The translations under genes were made by a program, and so were the position numbers. Of a stretch of DNA of 64,000 nucleotides, positions 18,246 through 25,489 are shown piece after piece. The notes beneath the pieces were generated by a model. It made no database searches and was not told the origin of the DNA. It saw only the letters and a list, made by a program, of their open reading frames with translations. The DNA comes from Spirosoma linguale DSM 74 (GTDB lineage: Bacteria > Bacteroidota > Bacteroidia > Cytophagales > Spirosomataceae): contig CP001769.1 of NCBI GenBank assembly GCA_000024525.1, positions 682,001 to 746,000 of the forward strand. The letters run 5' to 3'. Position 1 is the first letter of the stretch. Every line of letters begins with the position of its first letter.

Positions 18246-19415
18246 CTAGCGACGCGTTGGCAGAAAGCGGGTCAGCGACTGGCCCGCGCGAACAAACAGG
18301 GTTAGCACTCCCAGCTCTTTGGGCGCGTAAACGAACCGATTGCCCAGCCTGAAAATGCTGTATTTAAAAATGCGGCTACTGAGAAATGTACGGCAAACCG
18401 TCAGTCGGCGGCTTATTCGCGTCTGAGCGTTTAGGAGCAGGGTTGCCTGCTTCACAATTAACTCACTAAGCTCGCTGGGTTGATCGGCCTCCCAGGTTTT
18501 AGCGTACTTTTCGGCTAACGGGCGAAGCTGGGCGGAGTTTACCAGCGGCTCAACGGTTGGTGGAAGGGGTAATGCCCAAATGTGTACGCACCAGTACAGA
18601 CCTGCCAGAAAGACCTGCTCAATCCCGTATCGACGCAGTTCCTCAAGCAGAAAAGGCCAGTTGATGTCTTGCTCGTGGAGTGAAAAGTACAGATCGTTGA
18701 TGTAATAAAGCTGCTGCCAGACATTATTGATGCCGTGATGAATGACCAGAAAGACAATCTCCCGCTCGGCAGCAACGTCGGGTTGGGCACGTACGTAGCC
18801 CAGGTCGAAGTGGGCATAATGCCGGTTGAAGCACAGGATTTTCCAGTGCAGGTCAATATCGAAATGGCTGTTGTTAAAGAATGGCTTGTACAAACTAACC
18901 TCCGTCAGATCGTCCAGAATTACCGCTTCACCCTGTTGCCAGTGGAGCCGTTGCTGGTTGTTTAGCTGATACTCGTTTGCCTGAAGCAGTCGAATGGTCC
19001 TGAAGGCATCTTCCCGACGAACCAGTATGTCGATATCGCCACTGATGCGCAGGCTGCTGTCCGGGTAGTACTGTTCGGCCAGGTGTACCCCCTTGAGGGG
19101 CAGATGGTCGATGTCGTTTTCGGTCAGGAGGGCCGCCAACTGGTGATAGTGGTGCAGTTTCAGCAGATTGTCCGTGGCTGATATCCGGCATTCCTGCTGA
19201 AGCGTGCGGATGAACGACTCCGGAATGGCCGGTATCTGGTAGAGCGAACGGTACAAAAAAGGCGTGAGCCGATGCCGAACGGCCAGAGTATACACGCGAT
19301 GCCAGTTTATGGGCTGCTGACTTAAAAAATCAGTTAGCTGCTCCTGTTTCTCCGGTGATGGCGAAACGGTGCAGGCCATCAGCAGAAACGTAAGCTCGGG
19401 CGAAAAACGAACCAT
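18246..19415 (-). CDS. nucleotidyltransferase-family protein (PF14907-like) of the lasso cluster
   Basis: A 389-residue protein with the PF14907 pattern: HLPLKGVHLAEQYYPDSSLR at about 104-123, then GDIDILVR at about 126-133, the acidic pair of a Pol-beta-type nucleotidyltransferase. A helical C-terminal half follows (FLVIHHGINNVWQQLYYINDLY). The family is recurrent in lasso and other RiPP clusters, where members are thought to tailor the peptide. It is the last gene of the A-B1-B2-NT group, 62 bases after B2. Its substrate here is unknown. The predicted core peptide has three Ser, one Thr and one Lys as possible acceptors, and no kinase gene is present nearby. Confidence 0.82.
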   Translation of the reverse strand: MVRFSPELTFLLMACTVSPSPEKQEQLTDFLSQQPINWHRVYTLAVRHRLTPFLYRSLYQIPAIPESFIRTLQQECRISATDNLLKLHHYHQLAALLTENDIDHLPLKGVHLAEQYYPDSSLRISGDIDILVRREDAFRTIRLLQANEYQLNNQQRLHWQQGEAVILDDLTEVSLYKPFFNNSHFDIDLHWKILCFNRHYAHFDLGYVRAQPDVAAEREIVFLVIHHGINNVWQQLYYINDLYFSLHEQDINWPFLLEELRRYGIEQVFLAGLYWCVHIWALPLPPTVEPLVNSAQLRPLAEKYAKTWEADQPSELSELIVKQATLLLNAQTRISRRLTVCRTFLSSRIFKYSIFRLGNRFVYAPKELGVLTLFVRAGQSLTRFLPTRR

Positions 19416-19477
19416 TAGGCAGGAGCGGGCTACTTAACCACAGAAAATATGTGAAAACGAACGGGGGCTGTTAAAAC

Positions 19478-19915
19478 TTAATTCCAGTTTAAAATGGGTT
19501 TGAACACCTGATTGGCCTGTTCGCCCAGAATCGTCTTGTCCTTATAAACGATCCAGGCATGGGCAGCAAACGCCTGACGCTCCGTCTTCTGAACCCCGAT
19601 ATAAATGCGGATGGCGGGATGGCTTTTCAGCAGCCATTTGGCGCTAAGGGCCTGAACCAGGCAGGTGAACCCCAGTGGCAACCGGGTGCTGAGTGTCTGA
19701 ATGGCCCAGATGACCCGGCGAAGTTCGGTTTCAGAAAGGGCATCGCCGGTGTTGGCCGGGTTTTGAGGGCTCAGGAACGTGCGGAAGGGAAGAACGACAA
19801 GTAGCCCTTTGTAGGTAATCAGCACGGCGAAAACCTGCATCAGGAGCCACCTTTCCGACCAGCTCACCCGCCTGAGTTTAGCTAGCCTGGACCTGAGTTT
19901 CGATAAGCTTCTCAT
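19478..19915 (-). CDS. lasso-peptide leader protease B2 (transglutaminase-like)
   Basis: A 145-residue protein matching the PF13471 lasso B2 family. The pattern LPLGFTCLVQALSAKWLLK (Cys85), IYIGVQKTE and AFAAHAWIVY (His119) gives the Cys-His part of the catalytic triad. The Asp is probably at about 126. A hydrophobic helix lies at about 24-46. B2 cuts the leader from the precursor when guided by B1. The gene overlaps the end of B1 by 38 bases, so the two are probably translationally coupled. The length is normal for a split B2, in a lineage where B1 and B2 are separate proteins. Confidence 0.92.
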   Translation of the reverse strand: MRSLSKLRSRLAKLRRVSWSERWLLMQVFAVLITYKGLLVVLPFRTFLSPQNPANTGDALSETELRRVIWAIQTLSTRLPLGFTCLVQALSAKWLLKSHPAIRIYIGVQKTERQAFAAHAWIVYKDKTILGEQANQVFKPILNWN

Positions 19916-20174
19916 GGGATAGGTTATCTAAAAATGAGAGCAATTCGGCCTGACAAACAGACGGTTCTACGTCAAATTCTGCCAGAAGTTCATCCTGGAT
20001 ATCCTGAACCAGCATGGTCTTTTTTTCCTGCAACAGTGCCCAGATAAACCCGCCAACGTCATTCAGTTCGTAATAGTTACCGGCTTTATAATCGAGAAGA
20101 ATGGTTTCGTTGCCAATAACCGATGACGATTGATTCGGGACTAATTCGATGCGTGTGGTAAGCGTAATAGCCAT
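19878..20174 (-). CDS. lasso-peptide recognition protein B1 (PqqD-like RRE)
   Basis: With the start at 20174 (MAITLTTRIELVPNQSSS) it has 98 residues. The frame is open to 20246, but the extra residues do not fit the fold. The sequence shows the PqqD pattern: three beta-strands (TRIELV, ETILLDYKAGNYYELNDVGGFIWALL), then helices with DIQDELLAEFDV and AELLSFLDNLSHEKLIE. Such RiPP recognition elements bind the leader motif YxxPxL and deliver the precursor to B2 and C. It starts 180 bases downstream of the precursor stop, beyond a hairpin. Confidence 0.9.
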   Translation of the reverse strand: MAITLTTRIELVPNQSSSVIGNETILLDYKAGNYYELNDVGGFIWALLQEKKTMLVQDIQDELLAEFDVEPSVCQAELLSFLDNLSHEKLIETQVQAS

Positions 20175-20277
20175 GAAAAAACGCGAAAATGGAAGGGAAG
20201 GTACTGAAAAGAGCTTGATTTGCCAACTCAGCTTGCTGTGTTGCAACGGACGGAAAAGTGACTGGCCTGGATATACT

Positions 20278-20316
20278 AAAAATAGCCTGCTCTCTCCGGA
20301 GAGAAAAGTAGGCTAT
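20278..20316 (-). terminator. hairpin with U-run between precursor and B1 genes
   Basis: On the minus strand, ATAGCCT and AGGCTAT (20310-20316 and 20282-20288) form the outer stem. A perfect 14-base palindrome TCTCTCCGGAGAGA (20291-20304) forms the tip. Five Ts follow at once. It may be a partial terminator that gives more precursor than enzyme transcript, as is common in RiPP clusters. Confidence 0.65.
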
Positions 20317-20353
20317 GAGTTTCAAATACCATGTCGGAAAAATGGATTGACAA

Positions 20354-20500
20354 TTAACCAAAAGAGCCGAAGCCATCAACGCTCGAACCGGTTTTTAGCG
20401 TTAGTTTTTTCACGTTACCCAGTGACTTTAGTTTTGGAGTGCTGTATGCTCTCTTACGTGCCGGAGCCGAAACAGATATATCTTTTTTAGTTAATTTCAT
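20354..20500 (-). CDS. lasso-peptide precursor (A protein), 48 residues
   Basis: Found by translating the gap upstream of B1. It starts MKLTKKDISVSAPARKRA, then carries YSTPKLKSLGNVKKLT at residues 19-34, a full match to the lasso leader motif YxxPxLxxxGxxxxxT. It ends LKTGSSVDGFGSFG. In lasso precursors the motif Thr is the penultimate leader residue, so cleavage after Leu35 would give the 13-residue core KTGSSVDGFGSFG. Asp42 is the only acidic residue after position 7, so it must be the ring acceptor: position 7 of the core, or 8 if cleavage is directly after Thr34. The leader is Lys-rich. The ATG lies 50 bases after the stop of the T9SS protein gene on the same strand. Confidence 0.88.
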   Translation of the reverse strand: MKLTKKDISVSAPARKRAYSTPKLKSLGNVKKLTLKTGSSVDGFGSFG

Positions 20501-20549
20501 TGGTTGAGATAATTAATAAATTGGCATTGACTAATGAGCGAAGCGGATT

Positions 20550-21593
20550 TTATTCAACAACAACACGATGAGTGCGGGTTTGAGCACGTTCTTTCACCGT
20601 AATCAGGTAAACACCGGTTGTGAGTTTGCGGGTTGCCTTGAGCATGAGAAGACCTTCGTCGGTTCCAGTTTTCTGGGTGGGCATCAACCGGCCATCCGTA
20701 CTGTACAAAGACACCTCGGCTGTTTGAGGCTCATCCAGACGTAACACAAACTTATTATCGGTAACGGGATTGGGGAATATACCGTAGGAATCGCTGCGAA
20801 ATACTACCGATGCCGTTTGAAGGGAAGAACTTGTACCATTCAGGTCCGTTTGCTTCAGGCGGTAATAACTGGTGCCGAAATAAGGCTGTTCATCAACAAA
20901 GCTATAGGTGTGTCCCTGCGTGCCTTCCTTAGCTTTTACCCGCGCAACGGTCTCAAACTGCGTTAGGTCTTTGCTGCGTTCAACAACAAAATAATCGTTG
21001 TCACGCTCCAGCGAAGTAGCCCAGTCGAGCTGCACTACTTTGCCATTGACCGGTTTTGCGGTAAACGATGTCAAACTCACCGGCAAGGGAGAGCTGCATG
21101 GCGTACCGGCATAAAATTCGTAGAACTTGCGGGTTTGTGAGAGCTGGTTGTTGGAATAGGTTACTTTAAAACCCGTTACCTGCTGGGTTGCCAGGATCTC
21201 GAAAAAGCTGAAGCCATACACGTTTTTTGTCGCGATGGTGATATCACTTCCCGGAATAGTCGTTGCGCCGTTGTAAGCTTCTATCGTAACACCGGTCAGG
21301 TTATCGGCCTTCAGGTAGAGGTAGGTGCTTGGCGGAATGGTCTCGTTGATCGTTAAGGTAATGCTAAAAACGGCGGACTGGCTGGCTAGGGGAACATTGG
21401 ATGAAATATCCAGCGATGTATTTAGATTACCATCCACCAGTCGGTCCGGATTACTCAGGTTGTTGGTGCCATCCCCCACAGTATTTACCGATGTACTGGC
21501 AAGGGTGTAATATTTCGTGGGGCACTGGGCAAAACTACTCCGACATAGAAGAAGTGTTATGCAGGTGCATAATGCATATAGATTTTTTTTCAT
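20550..21593 (-). CDS. secreted T9SS cargo protein with type A sorting domain
   Basis: With the start at 21593 (MKKNLYALCTC) it has 347 residues. A signal peptide ends near SSFAQ. The first half (about 25-165) is a beta-sandwich of unknown family. Then comes PVSLTSFTAKPVNGKVVQLDWATSLERDNDYFVVERS, the fibronectin-like module that usually precedes sorting domains. It ends with a T9SS type A domain (YGIFPNPVTDNKFVLRL, then TGVYLITVKERAQTRTHRVVVE). It is expected at the cell surface or in the medium. It is co-directional with the lasso precursor, 50 bases upstream of it, but has no evident link to lasso biosynthesis. Confidence 0.8.
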   Translation of the reverse strand: MKKNLYALCTCITLLLCRSSFAQCPTKYYTLASTSVNTVGDGTNNLSNPDRLVDGNLNTSLDISSNVPLASQSAVFSITLTINETIPPSTYLYLKADNLTGVTIEAYNGATTIPGSDITIATKNVYGFSFFEILATQQVTGFKVTYSNNQLSQTRKFYEFYAGTPCSSPLPVSLTSFTAKPVNGKVVQLDWATSLERDNDYFVVERSKDLTQFETVARVKAKEGTQGHTYSFVDEQPYFGTSYYRLKQTDLNGTSSSLQTASVVFRSDSYGIFPNPVTDNKFVLRLDEPQTAEVSLYSTDGRLMPTQKTGTDEGLLMLKATRKLTTGVYLITVKERAQTRTHRVVVE

Positions 21594-21626
21594 TTCTATA
21601 AGGGTTATAGTATAAAAAAAAGGCAA

Positions 21627-21931
21627 TTGGTAAATAATTAAGTATTTAAATGGTCGAATTTTTAAAATAGGATCTAGTATATGTACGATGGGTTCTTATT
21701 GATGGTAAATGTAGATAAGATATGTATATGATAAGATTACCGTTTAATAGAATGAGTTTGTTTGTTACTAGATGGTCTTATTCGGAGTGATATTTAGTGA
21801 ATGGTAATTAATTCACGGAGGACTACGCTTGCGGAGAGGTGATCGGGGTAATGCTTTAATTCAATCGTAATTACGAAACCATTTGCCTGGCAGGGGGTTT
21901 AGTTTGTATTACTCAACAAAAAACAGAGCGC
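21627..21931. other. AT-rich intergenic region
   Basis: The stretch is markedly AT-rich compared with the flanking genes, and has no convincing reading frame or hairpin. It must hold the divergent promoters of the T9SS protein gene and the coiled-coil protein gene. A near-consensus TAG-TTTG lies at about 21900-21906, but no good -33 partner is seen. Confidence 0.5.
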
Positions 21932-22234
21932 ATGGATAAGTTACAGAAGTTTGAGCTGATGAATAAAATTGTTCGTGAACTCGAAGATTTACAGAATAGC
22001 CAGACCGCTTTAATCGCCAAGATTGGCAAGATTGAAGTCGATAATATGAATGGCCTGAACGACTCCTATCTGGAGCAGAATTTAGGAACCATGCACGGGA
22101 AAATTTCGGAAAACGTTGATTCGATTAACGAAATTTTTGCCCACTTCGAAACGCAGCGCGACGAATACGCCGAGAAGAATGGAGCCGCTATTGCCGCCAT
22201 CGAAGCAGCCGCAGCGCAGGAGGCAATTAAATAA
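21932..22234 (+). CDS. small coiled-coil hypothetical protein
   Basis: A 100-residue acidic protein, almost entirely helical by composition (MDKLQKFELMNKIVRELEDL, KISENVDSINEIFAHFETQR, AAIAAIEAAAAQEAIK), with heptad-like hydrophobic spacing. It has no signal peptide, Cys or known motif. It is monocistronic, preceded by an AT-rich leader and followed after 9 bases by a strong terminator, which suggests an efficiently expressed gene. The function is unknown. Confidence 0.75.
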   Translation: MDKLQKFELMNKIVRELEDLQNSQTALIAKIGKIEVDNMNGLNDSYLEQNLGTMHGKISENVDSINEIFAHFETQRDEYAEKNGAAIAAIEAAAAQEAIK

Positions 22235-22243
22235 GATCTTAGA

Positions 22244-22298
22244 AGCACAGATACAGAAAAGCCGGACGATGATCGTCCGGCTTTTCTGTATCCGTGCT
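22244..22298 (+). terminator. strong hairpin terminator
   Basis: The arms 22250-22270 and 22272-22292 pair perfectly over 21 bases (GATACAGAAAAGCCGGACGAT), with a further 5-base stem AGCAC/GTGCT outside one mismatch. The A-rich left side gives a CTTTTCT run on the right, so it may work in both directions. Confidence 0.85.
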
Positions 22299-22383
22299 AT
22301 CGGGTCTACTGATGCACTGCATGATGCTTTTGGCTAACGGATCGGCCTGGTCATTCACTCCGGTCAGAGACCGGATAACGCCC

Positions 22384-22406
22384 GGCCATAGCCACAGACT
22401 ATGGCC
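22384..22406. repeat. ACA-triloop hairpin family (copy 1)
   Basis: GGCCATAG and CTATGGCC pair around CCACAGA. Copies 2 and 3 (49456-49476, 52269-52289) share the loop CACAGA and the arms GGCrTAG/CTAkGCC. All three are intergenic. Confidence 0.75.
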
Positions 22407-22468
22407 AACGATCACGTCTGTTGTGCTTGTTTTCAACCCTGCTGCCAGGGGCATCGTCACTAAGGTTA

Positions 22469-22783
22469 TCACTGATCCGGATTTTTCGGTAAGTGCCGGA
22501 AGAAGGTATAATCGGCGTAGAACGTGCCGCCCGGCAGAATGGATGCCACCAGTGCCATAGCCAGTTTGCTCATCGACCAGCCGTATTCGATCTTCCCCTG
22601 GATGACCACCAGTACGTATAAAATAAAAAGTAATCCGTGGATTGGGCCGAGTATCTGCACAGCTTCCGGATAACCACCCAGCCGTTTCAGCGGGACGGCA
22701 ATGAACAGCAGAAGTAAATAAGATACCCCTTCGGCAATACCGATAACCTGTAGTCGGGTTTTGAGAGAACTGAAAAAAGTCAT
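22469..22783 (-). CDS. DUF3817 family membrane protein
   Basis: With the start at 22783 (MTFFSSLKTRLQVIGIAEGV) it has 104 residues. There are three likely membrane helices (GIAEGVSYLLLLFIAVPL, LGPIHGLLFILYVLVVI, KLAMALVASILPGGTF) and the typical DUF3817 features AEGVSYLLL, GPIHGLLFILYV and PGGTFYADYT. Members are small inner-membrane proteins of unknown function, related in layout to Bacillus YdzA. The reading frame extends to 22816, but the shorter start fits the family. Confidence 0.85.
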   Translation of the reverse strand: MTFFSSLKTRLQVIGIAEGVSYLLLLFIAVPLKRLGGYPEAVQILGPIHGLLFILYVLVVIQGKIEYGWSMSKLAMALVASILPGGTFYADYTFFRHLPKNPDQ

Positions 22784-22828
22784 GTCTGATAAATTTATAG
22801 GCCAGTGCGGTAGCAACCGGGCAAAAAT

Positions 22829-25438
22829 CTAGAATACTAACTTACTGGCTCGGAACGGGCCGTCGGCCGCCTGAAGCAACTTGGCTCGCAGCCGGGCATT
22901 GTACGTCGGTCGGTCGGCCAGAAACGTGCGCACTAGCTGAGCTGTTTCGGGTGTCTGGTAGTTGGAAAACGTCGACCGCAGCCACGATTCAGGAAAGAAA
23001 ATATCGCCGGTTCGCTGGATTTCTTCCAGTAGGTCAAGGCTTTTGGGGAGGTATTTCGCTGAGGTTTCGGCTCGTAGCGGGTGGTGCAGATACCCCAGCG
23101 CCGATGTTACCCAGGCTTCATGCTCGCGGTTGGTTTCAGACGCCAGCGAACCAAAAAAAGCGTCGCGCTCGGCTACATCTGACGATAGGGCGGGCATCAT
23201 GAATTTCAGTCGATTTTGGCGGTCCGGGTTTTTGATACGGGCCAGTTGCCGGGTCAGAATACCTTCGGCCGGATAATCCCGAACGGCCAGTGCAAGCGCC
23301 AGGGCGGTATAATCATCTTCGGTGAGGGTAACGCCCGCCGGGGCTTTCTGCTCATTCCAGATGTTATAAAGCTGGTTGCGGGCTTCGGGGCTGAGCGCGA
23401 TACTCTGATAAAGCCGGAACAGCAGTTTCTTCTTGCCAGGGGCTTTTTCGGCTTCCATAGCTCGCCAGGCGTCCTGCTCCACCAAAGCCGCCAGTGCCGA
23501 CCGCTTGTCGGGCCTGATCAACGTCCAGACAATATCTGATAGTTGACTCGTCAGTAACCGGAGGTTCAGCTCCTCAGGCTCGTTGCTGAGTAACTTCTGG
23601 TAGGTGGCGGCCAGTTGTATCGGCGTTACGGCCTGGCCCGCCAGCATGTTTTCGTACAGATTGATGTAGGCTGCGGCCCGTGTAACCGGGTTTTTGAGAG
23701 TTGCCAGTTGCGAAGTCATGGCTTCATCAACCGGAAACAGTCCGTATCCCTGCCCCGATGAGTTGAAGACCATAAACAGGGGTGCGGCTTTTCCAACGGC
23801 GGATGCCAGCGTAACCTCAGACCGGGTCATGTCGACAGGAATTTCCTCAACGTGGTCGGCATATACCAGCGCGATCGTAAAACGCTGGGGCCACAGGCGA
23901 TTCGTTCCATCTTCGCCCTTTTGCGTAACAGTCAGGCGACGGATGGTGCCGTTTTGCTGATCGAGCCGGTATGTGAATTTCGGACGGCCCGTTTCGGTTA
24001 CCCAAACGCGGTTCCAGGCTTGCAGATCGGCCGGGGTGTGCGTGTCCAGAATGGTAATCAGGTCGTGCCAGCTGGCATTGCCGGAAGAGTATTTTTTTAG
24101 GTATTCCCGAAGGCCATCACGCAGGGCATCTTTACCCATTAGCTGCTCCAGTTGCCGCATCATAATCGGGGCTTTGTGGTAGATAATACCCCCGTAAAGC
24201 GACCCGGCCTCCTGCAAATTGCTCAATGGCTGGCCAATGGGGTTGGCTCCTTCCGTACGGTCGACCCCGTAAGCGGCCGGGTAATGATCGACCACAAACT
24301 GGAGGTCATAATTGGCATCGGGGGTGGAGACCTCCATAATTTTATCGGCAATGAAGTTGGCGAAGACCTCTTTTAGCCACACATCGTCGAACCAGCGCAT
24401 GGTTACCAGATCGCCAAACCACATGTGCGCGGTTTCGTGAGCAATTACATGAGCGCGCGACAGGCGCTGGTCGCGGGTGGCCCCATTATCCAGAAACAAA
24501 GCCGACGAGCGGTAGTCGATAGCACCCACGTGCTCCATGCCACCGTACTGAAAGTCGGGCACGGCCACAAAGTCAAACTTTTGAAACGGGTATTTGATTT
24601 GGGTATAATCTTCCAGAAACGTCAACGCATCGGCATGAAGTGAAAAGAGGAGATCGGTACTGAGCCGCAGCTTGGTCGAGTCGGTTTCGCGGTGGAGCAG
24701 CGTCATTGAACGGCCCTTCAGGGTGCGCGTAACGGCGGTAAACTTTCCGGCTACAAACGAGAACAGATAGGTAGGGATGAGGTTCGATGTTTGGAAACGA
24801 ACGGTCTTGCGATCACCCGTCAAGGTGGAACGCTCCAGGGGCGAGTTGGTCATGGCTTCCCAATTGGCCGGAACGGTCAGCGACACCTGAAAAGTAGCCT
24901 TTAAATCGGGTTGGTCGAAGCAGGGAAAAACCGTTCGGGTGCGGTCGGGAACGAGCAGGGTATACAGGTAATCATCGTTGCGGTTAAGGGATAAATTACC
25001 GGCGGTAAACCCAATGGAAATTACATTGTTTTTGGGCTTCAGCAGAGCAGTAGAAATCAACAGATGTTCGCTCTCAAAGACAACCGGAACTCGGGTGCCG
25101 TTGACCGAAACCGTCTGCAAATGAGTTCGTTCTTCCTTGAAGTCGAGCGGAAGCTGACGAGCCGACGCGTCTTTGGTCCAGCGGGACGCGGCCCAGTCAA
25201 ATGTAATTGTCTCAGTGGATAAAATTGGCTGGTTTTTCTGCGCCGGAATATCGAACTTTAGTGCATACGCCAGTTGGCTGATTGCCTGCTTTCTGGCCCT
25301 GGCTAGGGTTTGTGATACGCCCGGTTCGAGCATGGCAGATGGCGTGGGTAAAGCCTGGCCGGTCGATGACAGGACAAGCGTGAATAAAGTAACCAGCGTG
25401 GTGCCGTAACGAGTAATTTTTGGAAAGTTCCAGACCAT
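22829..25438 (-). CDS. M1 family zinc metallopeptidase (secreted aminopeptidase)
   Basis: An 869-residue protein with an N-terminal signal segment ending near SSTGQA. The zinc site is complete: His334-Glu335-x-x-His338 in AHETAHMWFGD, and Glu357 in WLKEVFANF. The exopeptidase signature reads GGMEH rather than GAMEN, so the Asn of the motif is His. The C-terminal helical domain (about 560-869) is the ERAP1-like part with an Arg-rich concave surface. It should remove N-terminal residues from peptides in the periplasm. The gene is divergent from the following secreted protein gene with 51 bases between them. Confidence 0.93.
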   Translation of the reverse strand: MVWNFPKITRYGTTLVTLFTLVLSSTGQALPTPSAMLEPGVSQTLARARKQAISQLAYALKFDIPAQKNQPILSTETITFDWAASRWTKDASARQLPLDFKEERTHLQTVSVNGTRVPVVFESEHLLISTALLKPKNNVISIGFTAGNLSLNRNDDYLYTLLVPDRTRTVFPCFDQPDLKATFQVSLTVPANWEAMTNSPLERSTLTGDRKTVRFQTSNLIPTYLFSFVAGKFTAVTRTLKGRSMTLLHRETDSTKLRLSTDLLFSLHADALTFLEDYTQIKYPFQKFDFVAVPDFQYGGMEHVGAIDYRSSALFLDNGATRDQRLSRAHVIAHETAHMWFGDLVTMRWFDDVWLKEVFANFIADKIMEVSTPDANYDLQFVVDHYPAAYGVDRTEGANPIGQPLSNLQEAGSLYGGIIYHKAPIMMRQLEQLMGKDALRDGLREYLKKYSSGNASWHDLITILDTHTPADLQAWNRVWVTETGRPKFTYRLDQQNGTIRRLTVTQKGEDGTNRLWPQRFTIALVYADHVEEIPVDMTRSEVTLASAVGKAAPLFMVFNSSGQGYGLFPVDEAMTSQLATLKNPVTRAAAYINLYENMLAGQAVTPIQLAATYQKLLSNEPEELNLRLLTSQLSDIVWTLIRPDKRSALAALVEQDAWRAMEAEKAPGKKKLLFRLYQSIALSPEARNQLYNIWNEQKAPAGVTLTEDDYTALALALAVRDYPAEGILTRQLARIKNPDRQNRLKFMMPALSSDVAERDAFFGSLASETNREHEAWVTSALGYLHHPLRAETSAKYLPKSLDLLEEIQRTGDIFFPESWLRSTFSNYQTPETAQLVRTFLADRPTYNARLRAKLLQAADGPFRASKLVF

Positions 25439-25489
25439 GGGTCGGTTTGGGAATGGGTTTGCAACAGTGGGTCAAAAATAACGCTCTCT

